DNA from: Protofrankia sp963555925
Lineage (GTDB): Bacteria > Actinomycetota > Actinomycetes > Frankiales > Frankiaceae
DNA length: 64,000 bases
Direction of reading: 5' to 3'
Assembly (NCBI GenBank): GCA_963555925.1
Contig: CAUVXJ010000017.1
Span: 49,274 to 113,273, forward strand
Shown here: piece by piece, positions 24,691-33,485 of the stretch
Layout: every line of letters starts with the position of its first letter
Numbering within the stretch: the stretch's first letter is position 1
Program-made: the position numbers and the translations under genes
Notes under the pieces: generated by a model
What the model saw: only the letters and a program-made list of their open reading frames with translations
Told to the model about the DNA's origin: nothing
Database searches by the model: none

Positions 24691-27581
24691 GGTGATACCG
24701 GCTGGTCCTCGGTCGGCTGGTGTGCGGTCGGCTGGTCCTCGGTCGACGGATAGTCGCTCGGGCGGTCGTGAGCTGCCCGGTAGCGGGACCGCAGATAACA
24801 CGCCGGACCAGCGGCCATCCCGGCGAGCTCGTGCAACCAGAGCCGACGCATGGGCAGCCCGGCTGGAGCGGCCGTGGGGTGACCGGCGGCCGGTGGCCTG
24901 CGCGGCATGTCGGCGGTAACGGTGACGGTGGCAGCGGCGGTGACCCTGTGGCCGGTCCGTTGCCGGCTCGCCCGTAGGTGACCGACCCCGGCGGGGACCG
25001 CGACGAGCAGCGCCGGCCCCGTGGCGGGGTTAAGCAGATACTTGAAGAGGAATGAGGTCAGCCCGGTGCCGTAGCCGAAAAGCTGCCGGCGCAGCGCATC
25101 CAGCTCGGCCCGGTGACTGTGCCAGACCAGCGCCGCCGGCTCATAGGCGACGGCGTGCCCGGCCAGCAGCACGCGGACGAATACGTCGAGGTCCTCGCCG
25201 CCGGCGGACGCGGTCCCCGCGCCGAGGGCCTCGTCGAAGCCGCCGAGGGCGCGCAGCACATCGCGGCGAAACGCCATGTTCGCTCCGGTGCCGAACGTCC
25301 CCGCGCTGTACGGGTACAGCGGGCCCGGCCGTCGGGACCGAGCGAGGTCGAACAGCGCCGGCCGGCAACTCGTCGCCCATGACACGCGGGCGTCGAAGTA
25401 CCGTTCCGCCGGGCTCTCCAGAGTGGCCGCGGCAACGAGTCCGGTGACGCATGCGACATCGGGCCGGCGCTCGAAGCCGCGCACCAGGCCGCGGATCCAG
25501 CCGGCGTCCACGGTCACGTCGTCGTCGGTGAAGGCGACGATCTCACCGCTCGCGGCGCTCAGACCCGCGTTGCGCGCCCGTGAAAGCCCTGGCCGTGGTT
25601 CCACGACATACCGAAACCGGGGGTCGCCGCCGACATGGCTGGTGAACACGGTCTGGGTCGCGCGGTCGGTCGGCGCGTTGTCGACGATGACGACGTCGAG
25701 CCGGGGCCAGTCCAGGGCGCGCAGTGAGACCAGGCTGGTGGCGAGGCGGTCCGGGCGGTCACGGGTGCAGACCACAAGACTCACCGCTGGGGTCGACAGC
25801 GTCCGGCGGCATGCATGACCGGCGGTGAGCGGGGGGACCAGGCTCAGGGCCGGTCCCGGTCCCGGTACGGGTGCCGGTACGGGTGCCGGGTCTGGCAGCT
25901 GGTCGAGCCCGTCGGCGTCCAGGTGAGCGCGGATGGCGTCGCCGAGGTGACGGGCGGCCAGCGCCCGCACCGTCACGTCATCAAGGACGTCCTCGTCGAG
26001 ATCGACATGCAGGAAGCCGAGCGGTGTGCCGTGCAGGCGGATCAGGACGCGGGCCTCGCGGTACGGCTCGCCCGCGGCGTCGAGCGGCTCGGGTGGGATG
26101 GCTGTCGGTTCGGCCAGCTCGACATCCCCGCACCAGATCAGTCTGTTCGCCGGTGTCGACCTGACTGTGGTGGCAGCTGCCGTCGGCCGGTCCAAGAACG
26201 CATTCGCGAGGTAAGCACCCGGGCCCCGGACGATCCCGGCCAGCTCCGCGGCGGACAACGATCGTGGATAGCCGTGTTGCTTGCCCAGGTTCTTCGGGCT
26301 GTTCGGATCGAACATATGGCGTAGTCCGTGTGGGGCTCTTCGCAGCAACTCGCCCCGCTCCCGCGGCCGGGTCAACAGCCGTTTGGTGACCATCGCACCG
26401 AGACCGATGCCGTAGCCGTGCACCTGCCGGCGCAGCTGCGCCCGGCTCCGCCGGTGTGCATGGCGGACCAGCGCGGCCGGTTCGTAGACGAGGGCATGGC
26501 CGGCCATCACCACCGACAGGTGCATGTCGAGGTCCTCGCCTCCGCGCGCACGCGTCCCCGCGCCCAGCCGGATGTCGAACCCGCCCAAGGCCCGCAGCAC
26601 GTCCGCGCGAAACGCGCTGTTCGCGCCGCTGCCGAACACCCCGGCCGCGAACGGGTACAAGCGCGCATCCCCCCGATGCTCACGAAGGTCGAAGCGGTGG
26701 TGTTCGAAGCCCTTTCCGAAGCCACCGAACCGTTCGAAGAGCACCTGGGCGTCGGTGTCGAGTGCGAGCGGCATGATCAATCCGGTCGCGCAGGCCACCC
26801 GTGGGTCGACGAAGCCCGCCAGCAGGAATTCCAACCAGCGGCGGTCGACCTCGATGTCGTCATCGGTGAACACGACCAGCGGTGTCGACGTCGCGGCGAG
26901 ACCGGCATTGCGGGCGCGGGAGAGTCCCGCGGCGGGTTCGGTCACATAGCGGATGTCAGCGAGCCCGGCCCGCCGCAGCAGTGCCGGCACCGCGCTGTCA
27001 TGCGGCCGGTTGTCGACCACGACGATCTCCGCCGGGCGTACCGTCTGGGCGGTGATGCCCGCCAGCGTGCGGGTCAGCGCAGCTGATGCGCGGCAGGTTG
27101 TCACGACCACTGCCGCGGGTTGTCCCGGCGACGCCGGTCGACACACATCCGACTCACCGAGCCCACCGAGCGGCAGGACGGGCGGGACGGTGAGACCGTC
27201 GGCACGAAGGTGGGCGGTGATCCGTGCTCCCAGGGCGCCCTCGATCAGGCCGGCGAGCTGGCGCGCCGGCAGTCCGCTCGGGCCGGCCGACGCTGCAACC
27301 ACCCCGAGCGGTCGGCCGTGCAGCCGCACCAGGACGCGCACCTGCCGGTCGTCGGTGAGCACGGGGATGGGGCCGGACAGTTCGACCTCATGCAGCGCGG
27401 CCGGGCCGTCGGCAAACGGAGACCAGCTCCGATCGCGGCGTGCGACAGGTTCGCCGGCGCGCTGCCCCGACCACTCGGGTGATCGCTGGCTGGGAAGGTC
27501 CGGCCCGGCCCCGGCGCGGCCCCGCGCGGTGCCGGTGCCGGTGCCGGTGCCGGCTCGCTCGGTGTCCACCCGGCGCGTCAC
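24681..27581 (-). CDS. Tandem two-domain family 2 glycosyltransferase
   Basis: A 966-residue protein with two complete GT-A (GT2) catalytic modules. Module 1 (about 155-470) has AAVVVTTCRA, EIVVVDNR, GLSRARNAGLAA and FTDDDIEVD, then GAGTRARGGEDLDM. Module 2 (about 615-900) repeats the same order: VSLVVCTRDRP, DVVIVDNAPT, GLSRARNAGLSA, FTDDDVTVD and GAGTASAGGEDLDV. Similar LIRLHGTPLG-type segments precede each module, so the whole unit has been duplicated. Both DxD-type and ED motifs are intact. The GTG start at 27581 overlaps the deacetylase stop (GTGA). It is probably cytosolic, adding two sugars or alternating residues. Confidence 0.93.
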   Translation of the reverse strand: MTRRVDTERAGTGTGTGTARGRAGAGPDLPSQRSPEWSGQRAGEPVARRDRSWSPFADGPAALHEVELSGPIPVLTDDRQVRVLVRLHGRPLGVVAASAGPSGLPARQLAGLIEGALGARITAHLRADGLTVPPVLPLGGLGESDVCRPASPGQPAAVVVTTCRASAALTRTLAGITAQTVRPAEIVVVDNRPHDSAVPALLRRAGLADIRYVTEPAAGLSRARNAGLAATSTPLVVFTDDDIEVDRRWLEFLLAGFVDPRVACATGLIMPLALDTDAQVLFERFGGFGKGFEHHRFDLREHRGDARLYPFAAGVFGSGANSAFRADVLRALGGFDIRLGAGTRARGGEDLDMHLSVVMAGHALVYEPAALVRHAHRRSRAQLRRQVHGYGIGLGAMVTKRLLTRPRERGELLRRAPHGLRHMFDPNSPKNLGKQHGYPRSLSAAELAGIVRGPGAYLANAFLDRPTAAATTVRSTPANRLIWCGDVELAEPTAIPPEPLDAAGEPYREARVLIRLHGTPLGFLHVDLDEDVLDDVTVRALAARHLGDAIRAHLDADGLDQLPDPAPVPAPVPGPGPALSLVPPLTAGHACRRTLSTPAVSLVVCTRDRPDRLATSLVSLRALDWPRLDVVIVDNAPTDRATQTVFTSHVGGDPRFRYVVEPRPGLSRARNAGLSAASGEIVAFTDDDVTVDAGWIRGLVRGFERRPDVACVTGLVAAATLESPAERYFDARVSWATSCRPALFDLARSRRPGPLYPYSAGTFGTGANMAFRRDVLRALGGFDEALGAGTASAGGEDLDVFVRVLLAGHAVAYEPAALVWHSHRAELDALRRQLFGYGTGLTSFLFKYLLNPATGPALLVAVPAGVGHLRASRQRTGHRVTAAATVTVTADMPRRPPAAGHPTAAPAGLPMRRLWLHELAGMAAGPACYLRSRYRAAHDRPSDYPSTEDQPTAHQPTEDQPVSPWT

Positions 27582-28369
27582 AGCGGATCCTGCGCGACCC
27601 GGATGACTGCGGGCGTGGACGTCGGCGGCGCGGGTCGCATCACCCGGGCACGGAGCCGGCGAGCGGACCGCCACGCCCTCGTGCGCAGCAGCTCCCCACC
27701 CGGCGCCGGCGGACCGTCCCCGTCCAGCCAGGCGCGTAGCCGGGCGTCAGAGGTGGTCGCCGCGATGGTGAGCCGGGCGATGGCCAGGGCGTCGTCGGCC
27801 GCGTGCGACAGCGTGTTGCGTACCGCGCAGGCGGAACTGAAACCGGCATCGGCGACCGCGGCCCGGGTCCGCCGGTCATAGTTGCCGTGCGGGTAGGCGA
27901 ACGAGGCAACGGGCGTGCCGGTGTGGACGGTCAAAAGGCGGCGCGACGTGACGATTTCGCTTTCGAGATCGGGGCCGGTCAGCTCATCAAGGCGCCGGTG
28001 GGTGTGGCTGTGCGCGCCGATCTCCACGCCGAGCGCGGCCAGTGCGATCAGATTCTGTTCGCGCAGCATTCCCGGTTGGTCGATCCACGATGTCGTCACG
28101 TAGACCGTGGCGGCCCCGATGCCTGCGGCCAGTCGCCGGGACGCGGCGAAGGTATCGGCGTAACCGTCATCGAACGTGATGACGATCGTGTCCTCGGATG
28201 GAGATCCGGCCCGCAGCGCTCCGGCGTACTGAGACACGGTCATCGGTGTGCGGCCGCATTCCGCGATGAACCGACAGTGCCGGTCGAATGCGTCGGTACT
28301 GACCGTCCACCGGCCCAGGCCCGGCCGTGGATGGTCGGAAACAGCATGGTAAAGCAGGACGGGAATCAT
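27578..28369 (-). CDS. Polysaccharide deacetylase (NodB domain)
   Basis: A 263-residue carbohydrate esterase family 4 enzyme. NodB motif 1 is TFDDGYAD, motif 2 is HSHTHRRL, and motif 3 is YPHGNYDRR, supplying the two Asp and the His-x3-His metal site. LLYHAVS begins the protein directly and no signal peptide is visible, so it may act on a cytosolic lipid-linked intermediate. Start and stop both overlap neighbours by 4 nt. It probably removes N-acetyl groups from the glycan made by this cluster. Confidence 0.92.
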   Translation of the reverse strand: MIPVLLYHAVSDHPRPGLGRWTVSTDAFDRHCRFIAECGRTPMTVSQYAGALRAGSPSEDTIVITFDDGYADTFAASRRLAAGIGAATVYVTTSWIDQPGMLREQNLIALAALGVEIGAHSHTHRRLDELTGPDLESEIVTSRRLLTVHTGTPVASFAYPHGNYDRRTRAAVADAGFSSACAVRNTLSHAADDALAIARLTIAATTSDARLRAWLDGDGPPAPGGELLRTRAWRSARRLRARVMRPAPPTSTPAVIRVAQDPL

Positions 28370-29343
28370 GAAGCGCTCCAGCGTGCATCAGCGACGTGGG
28401 TCGCGTTGCCGGAATTTCGCCATCGGAAGTACCGGCCGCGGACATATCCAGCGGTGGTGATTCCCAGACCCATGACGGTCGCGCCCACCCGCGTCCAGCG
28501 CCGGGGTGCGCCGAGATCGCGGTACAGCGCCCGGGGGAGAACCCGGCGTATGTAGTCCTTCTCGCTGGCCAGCGCCGCGTCGTCGCCTACGTTGCGGGCA
28601 ACCGCCGCTTTGGACAGGCCCTCGGCATAGCAACGGGCCCGGAAATACCGCCAGGTCGCGCGTTCCCGGGTGACGCGGTGGCCTACCCGTGCCAGCGGCT
28701 GGTAAAGCAGGACTGCGGTCGGGTCGAACGCGCGCAGCCGGATCGCGAACTCGGTCTCCTCACAGCCCAGCGGTCGGGCACCGAGGCGACCGAGTCCCTC
28801 GGTGAAGCCACCCACCTGATCGAAGACCATTCGCCGGAAAGACATGCCGGCACCGATGGGGTTTCGCACCGGGGCGCTGGCCGTGGGCAGCCCGGTGTAG
28901 CTGCATCCGACCACCCAGTCGAATTCCGGTGGGAACCATGGCGGGCGGCTCGACGGCCAGCGCGGCTCGGCCAGCCCGCCGACACCGGCGATGGTCGGGT
29001 CGGAATACGGAGCCAACAGGTACGCCAGCCACGCCGGTTCAGCCTCGGCGTCGTCATCGAGGAAGGCGATGACGTCGCCGGTTGCGGCCGCGATACCGGT
29101 GTTACGGGCGCCGGACAGACCCTGGTTGCCGTTGTTGACCACGACCTGGACGCCGGGCAGGCCGGCTGTCGCACGTCGGTGCAGCTCGCGGTTGTGGTCA
29201 ACAACCACGATGATCTCGTGGGCGGGAGCGGTCTGGGCCGAAAGGCTCGCCACAGCCCGTTCCAGATCCGCCCACCGCTCTTCGGTGTATGCACAGATCA
29301 CGACGGACGCACGTGGTGCGGGCCGGCTGTCGAGGGCTGTCAT
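28366..29343 (-). CDS. Family 2 glycosyltransferase
   Basis: A 325-residue GT-A glycosyltransferase. Motifs run in order: VVICAYTEERW, EIIVVVDHN, NQGLSGARNTGIAA, AFLDDDAEAE (DxD) and GCEETEFAIRL. A hydrophobic C-terminal patch (VGATVMGLGITTAGYV) may associate with the membrane. The ATG overlaps the preceding stop (ATGA). It is the second gene of the leftward cluster. Confidence 0.93.
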   Translation of the reverse strand: MTALDSRPAPRASVVICAYTEERWADLERAVASLSAQTAPAHEIIVVVDHNRELHRRATAGLPGVQVVVNNGNQGLSGARNTGIAAATGDVIAFLDDDAEAEPAWLAYLLAPYSDPTIAGVGGLAEPRWPSSRPPWFPPEFDWVVGCSYTGLPTASAPVRNPIGAGMSFRRMVFDQVGGFTEGLGRLGARPLGCEETEFAIRLRAFDPTAVLLYQPLARVGHRVTRERATWRYFRARCYAEGLSKAAVARNVGDDAALASEKDYIRRVLPRALYRDLGAPRRWTRVGATVMGLGITTAGYVRGRYFRWRNSGNATHVADARWSAS

Positions 29344-30206
29344 GCGTAGCTCGCCGAGGTGGTGCCGGCTCGGTCCGGGTGGTCGCAGGCGCCCGGCTGG
29401 TGGGGGGTGCCAGCGGTCGGCGTATCAAGGGAGACGACGGCGGCGGTGTGCGTAACGGCCTGAGCGACCGGGACGTCGTGCCGACGCAGCCGCTCGGACG
29501 CGATCGTGCGCAGTACCCGCAGCCCGTCGCTGCCGGCTCGCAGGTTTGACTCGCCGTGTACCCGCGGCCGCTCGAAACTGCCCACCTCGGTGATGCGCAG
29601 GCCAGCCACGGCCACCCGCAGCATGATCAGTGTTTCGATCTCAAAGCCATCACCCCACCGGCGAACTCCGTCATGTCGGCCGGGCTCGAGCCCCAGCGCG
29701 GGTAGACACGTGCGGGAGAAGGCGTTATAGCCATAGCAGAGATCGCTGAAGCGCTGGCGGAACAACAGATTGGCCAGGATGCACAGGCCGCGGTTTCCCA
29801 GCCGGCGGGTACGGGTGATGTCAGCGCTGCCACCGCCGTGGGCGAAGCGCGTTCCCTTGGCGAAGTCCGCGCCGTCCACAAGGGCGTCGAGAAAGCCGGA
29901 GATCTCACCGGGATCCGCCGAACCGTCGGCGTCCAGCATGACGATGAAGTCGCCGGTGGCGGCGGCGAAGCCGCAGGCAAGAGCGTTCCCCTTACCGCGT
30001 CTTGTCTGGTGCACGACGATTGTGTCGGGGCGGAGTTCGCATGCGATCCGCACGGTGTCGTCACTGGACCAGCCGTCCACCAGGATTATCTCCGCGTCCG
30101 GTGGCAGCCGGCGGAAGACGGCGGGTATGTTTTTCGCCTCGTTGAGCGTTGGAATAACGATGCTAACCGAGAGAGGGGCCACTGGACGCCGCAACGTCTC
30201 GAACAA
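29340..30206 (-). CDS. Family 2 glycosyltransferase, DPM/ArnC-like
   Basis: A 288-residue GT2 resembling polyprenyl-phosphate mannosyl/glucosyl transferases: VSIVIPTLNEAKNIP, EIILVDGWSSDDT, RRGKGNALACGF, MLDADGSADPGEI and CYGYNAFSR. I see no C-terminal membrane helices. The start is a TTG at 30206, well supported by GGAGGA at 30213-30218 on the minus strand. It is the first gene of the ten-gene coupled cluster, so its promoter should lie upstream (30.2-30.6 kb). Confidence 0.92.
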   Translation of the reverse strand: MFETLRRPVAPLSVSIVIPTLNEAKNIPAVFRRLPPDAEIILVDGWSSDDTVRIACELRPDTIVVHQTRRGKGNALACGFAAATGDFIVMLDADGSADPGEISGFLDALVDGADFAKGTRFAHGGGSADITRTRRLGNRGLCILANLLFRQRFSDLCYGYNAFSRTCLPALGLEPGRHDGVRRWGDGFEIETLIMLRVAVAGLRITEVGSFERPRVHGESNLRAGSDGLRVLRTIASERLRRHDVPVAQAVTHTAAVVSLDTPTAGTPHQPGACDHPDRAGTTSASYA

Positions 30207-31254
30207 CGGATATCCTCCGATTTAGGCCACGGGGAAACAGGTTATAGCGGAGTCGACCGGTCTCGCGAGCGTTCCTTGGCTCTGGGCGCGCGAGACAAAC
30301 GTCTTTGCAGGGTGCTTACCACCGGCCGGGCGGCCGGTGTCGTCGTGAAAGATGTCCGTTCCCGGGACGTGCTTCGAAAGCCAGCTATCGAGCTCCGGCT
30401 GCACGGGTGGCACGGGTGGCACGGGTGGCACGACAAACGACGTGCGTTCCGCCGCCGCTTACCGGCCTGGTGCCGCCCATTCGACAGTTGATTTACAGCA
30501 GAAGTCCTGTTGACGTTCGGACCTGCGTCCGTGCACCGGTGCCCCCTTGTGCGTGCCTCTGCCATCCGCGATTGTGTGTCCGCTGACTGTCGGCGTCAGC
30601 GGACAGCGCGTATCCCGGCACGGGGAACGTATCACACGTCATCACTGCTAGTCGTCGATACATCACTGACGGGTGGCGGTGGCGGGTGTCGCAGCGTGTT
30701 CTTGTCGTTTAATCATGCCGAGAATTCCCGTGATCCGACAGTGATCCGACAGTGATCCGGGCGTGGTCCGCTGGCGTGTGGTGGGGAGGCGGAGATGTCG
30801 CGGAGGTTGTTGGTTGTCGACGCGGTGATAGAGAAAACGAAGAAAAATATGTCGCCGGCCGCCCCGCCGGTGGCTTCGGCGGTCGGAGCGGCCCGTGGCA
30901 GCCGCCGTGTTCGGGCCGGCTCGGGTTGGTCAGTCGCGTCGGCGGGAGCGGACGCGAGAGAATGCCGGGCACGGACACAGTCCGCAGTCAGAGCCGCGGC
31001 GGTAATGTCGGTGATTGTCACGAAAATGGCCGCAGCGGCAGGTGACCCACCACATGCTCAGGCGTTCCCGCAGGTCGCGGGGCGCATTGCTCGGCACACT
31101 GGAAACGGTACCGGATATCCGTGGGCTGCTGCCCTGGCGTCGCCGACCGCTCGCGGCGCTTCCGGATCCGCTGCCGGGCTATGAGCGCTTCGCTGCGGGA
31201 CTAGGTCTGATGGATCTTCGATCGCATCGACCAATATCATCCACCGAACAGGCT
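30207..31254. other. Long intergenic region upstream of glycan cluster
   Basis: About 1 kb with no convincing gene. Seen here: a 9-bp direct repeat (CACGGGTGG x3) at about 30408-30432, a short direct repeat of ACAGTGATCCG at about 30737-30760, and a copy of TGATGGATCTTCGATCGC at about 31208. An open frame at 30795-31184 has a plausible purine-rich leader but an unconvincing, Ala/Arg-rich product. The leader and promoter of the cluster are expected near 30210-30600. Confidence 0.4.
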
Positions 31255-31872
31255 CTAACCGGCCGGCCGGTGGCGATTTCCCGGGGGATTGAGCGCCCGT
31301 TCGCGGTCGCGGCGGGCGACTCGGGCATGACGTGCCCGAACCGCCGCTATGAGGACGACGGCGAAAAATCCGATGAGAAGTACGGGGGCTCGTAGGATCA
31401 GATCGGAGCCGATACTGATTACCTTGCTCTTCATTCCGCCACCGGCGCCGCCGGATGTCGGCTGCGCAAATCCGATACCGATGGCGATCAGCGCATAAAC
31501 GAGCGGCGGCGTGATAACGATGCCGAGAAGGTCGTCGGGATGTACCCGGGTGGCGGCCAGAACGCAGCCGGCGACGAACAGAACGCCGAATACGACTCCC
31601 AGGGCGCCGGCCAGGACCACGTCGATGGCCGCTCCCGCCGTTCCGGCAAGGAGGACCAGGAGCGCGGCTCCGAGCACGGTCAAGCCGCGCCGACTGCCCG
31701 TCACCACGGTGGGCGTTCCTGCTCCGCCTCGCCGCGGTTGAATCCGTCTGCGTTGTCCAGTCGTGCCCCCGGTCCGGCCGGGGGGACCGGCCGACGGGCG
31801 AGGCGGCGGCGAGCTCACCTGGGCAAGGTACCGCCCGGAGCTCGGCCGCGTGTCACCGGCGAGTTGTGTCAC
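31255..31872 (-). CDS. DUF6542-type membrane protein
   Basis: A 205-residue protein. The first ~65 residues are a basic, Pro/Gly/Arg-rich cytosolic tail. Four hydrophobic helices follow (LTVLGAALLVLLAGTAGAAI, LAGALGVVFGVLFVAGCVLA, IVITPPLVYALIAIGIGFA, APVLLIGFFAVVLIAAV), the pattern of DUF6542. In actinobacteria such a gene lies between ispH/xseA and ychF, as here. The GTG start at 31872 has no clear ribosome binding site; an internal GTG is possible. The function is unknown. Confidence 0.8.
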   Translation of the reverse strand: MTQLAGDTRPSSGRYLAQVSSPPPRPSAGPPGRTGGTTGQRRRIQPRRGGAGTPTVVTGSRRGLTVLGAALLVLLAGTAGAAIDVVLAGALGVVFGVLFVAGCVLAATRVHPDDLLGIVITPPLVYALIAIGIGFAQPTSGGAGGGMKSKVISIGSDLILRAPVLLIGFFAVVLIAAVRARHARVARRDRERALNPPGNRHRPAG

Positions 31873-31922
31873 CCTGTGATACAGCCGTTGGCATTACTTT
31901 CGGTGTAGGTCTAGAAGCTTTG

Positions 31923-31967
31923 GAGCGACCGGCGACAGGGACGCCGCGTCCCTGTCGCCGGTCGCTC
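31923..31967 (-). terminator. Perfect 21-bp stem terminator of rmuC
   Basis: A perfect 21-bp stem with a 3-nt loop reaches the rmuC stop codon. The arm CCGGCGACAGGGACG is nearly the same as the terminal arms of the palindromic repeats at 41.2, 59.1 and 60.3 kb (CCGGCAAYAGGGACG). It may therefore be a minimal or collapsed member of that family now used as a terminator. Confidence 0.8.
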
Positions 31968-33352
31968 TACGCGCTCCTGGTTACCGGCGGCTCCTCGGCG
32001 CTGCCGACGAGTTCCGTCGCGGACAGGGCGCGTACGCCGGCTTCCACCCGCGACGGTGTGGGCAGCACGGTGTCCACCACCTCCATCGCGGCCAGCCGGC
32101 GCGCCGGCACCAGGACACGGCTCTCCAACGATCCGACCGCGGCGTTGAAGTCGGTCACGGCCCGGCCGAGCGAACGGCCGAGCCTGTCGACGTGCTCGCC
32201 GAGGGTGCCAAGGCGGGTGTAAAGATCCCTGCCCAATTCGAAGATCTCCTGGCTGCGGGTGGTAAGCGCCTCCTGCGTCCATGCGTGGGCGACAGTCCGC
32301 AGCATCGCGATGAGGGTGGTGGGCGTCGCGATGATGACTTTCTTCCCGGCGGCGTGCTCCAAGAGGGCCGGGTCCTTCTCCAGCGCGGGAGCGAGGAACG
32401 CCTCGGCGGGTACGAACAGCACGACGAACTCCGGGCTGGTGGAAAACTGCCGCCAGTACGCCTTCGCCCCGAGCGCGTCCACATGGGCGCGCAGATGCCG
32501 CGCGTGGGCGCCGAGCCGTTCGTCGCGAGCGGCCTCGTCCGGTGCCTCGGTGGCCTCGAGGAACGCGACCAGGGGCACCTTCGCATCCACAATGATGTTC
32601 CGGTTGCCCGCCAGGTGAACGACCATGTCCGGTCGCCGCACGCCCTCATCACCGGTGACGGTGGGTTGTTCGGTGAAGTCGCAGCGGGCGATCATCCCGG
32701 CGACCTCGGCCACCCGACGGAGCTGCATCTCCCCCCACGCCCCTCGGGTCTGGGGTTTACGCAGGGCCGTGACCAGAGCGGCGGTCTGCGTTCGTAGGCC
32801 TTCGGATGCCTGCTGGACGCCCCGGACCTGCTCGACAAGGGTCGCGTACGCCTCGACGCGCGCGGTCTCCAGGTCCGCCAGCCGGTGCTCCATTTTTCCG
32901 AGCACCTCCCGCAGCGGGCTGACCAGATGCTCGACAGCTATCCGGCGTTGCTCGAGCTCGCCGGCGGCGTGTGCGCCGGCCTCCTGCAGGCGGATCGAGG
33001 CGAGCTCGAGAAACTGGCGGCTCGCGCTCTCCAACGCCCGTGCGGACAGGGCCTGGAACGACTCGGCCAGGCGCTGCTGGCTCTGCTCGACGAGGCTCAG
33101 ACGTTCGACAGCGGATCGCCGTTCGTAGTCCAGGGCCGTACGCATGCCCGCGACATCAGCCTCGGCCAGTGCCGCCCGCTCCCGGGCGGTCTCTTCTGAC
33201 CGCCGCAGCAACTCGCGCTCGCGGACGGCATGGTCGCGCTCGGCTGTCGCCGTCGCGACGCGGATGTCGCCGGCCCGGCGGCCCGCGGCGAAACCGCCGG
33301 CGACCCCCAGCAGCAGGCCGAAGAGGAAGAGCAGCACGCTCCCGACGTCCAT
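31967..33352 (-). CDS. rmuC: RmuC-family DNA recombination protein
   Basis: A 461-residue RmuC protein: one N-terminal membrane helix (VGSVLLFLFGLLLGVAGGF), a long coiled-coil region (about 30-170), then a nuclease-like core with GAWGEMQLRRVAE, RPDMVVHLAGNRNIIVDAKVP and KKVIIATPTTLIAMLRTVA. RmuC proteins limit inversion at short inverted repeats in E. coli. I prefer the ATG at 33352, which puts the helix at the N-terminus; a GTG at 33382 is possible. A perfect hairpin abuts the stop codon. Confidence 0.93.
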   Translation of the reverse strand: MDVGSVLLFLFGLLLGVAGGFAAGRRAGDIRVATATAERDHAVRERELLRRSEETARERAALAEADVAGMRTALDYERRSAVERLSLVEQSQQRLAESFQALSARALESASRQFLELASIRLQEAGAHAAGELEQRRIAVEHLVSPLREVLGKMEHRLADLETARVEAYATLVEQVRGVQQASEGLRTQTAALVTALRKPQTRGAWGEMQLRRVAEVAGMIARCDFTEQPTVTGDEGVRRPDMVVHLAGNRNIIVDAKVPLVAFLEATEAPDEAARDERLGAHARHLRAHVDALGAKAYWRQFSTSPEFVVLFVPAEAFLAPALEKDPALLEHAAGKKVIIATPTTLIAMLRTVAHAWTQEALTTRSQEIFELGRDLYTRLGTLGEHVDRLGRSLGRAVTDFNAAVGSLESRVLVPARRLAAMEVVDTVLPTPSRVEAGVRALSATELVGSAEEPPVTRSA

Positions 33353-33485
33353 GGTGGATAGGCAATCACGGACGTCCGACACTTTTTCGGCGGTGTCCTC
33401 GGCTGGCCGTCGGTGGGCCCGGCCACACGAGAAGATCCATGGTGGGTTCCAACGGTCGCTCGTCGTGCTGTTACTCGTAGTGCTG

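Noticed and set aside
30795..31184. 129-codon rightward frame after GGGAGGCGGAG
   Set aside because: The product is Ala/Arg-rich with no domain. The leader alone is not enough support.
31015..31395. 126-codon rightward frame overlapping the DUF6542 gene
   Set aside because: Its second half is antisense to a supported membrane-protein gene and its first half has no recognisable domain.
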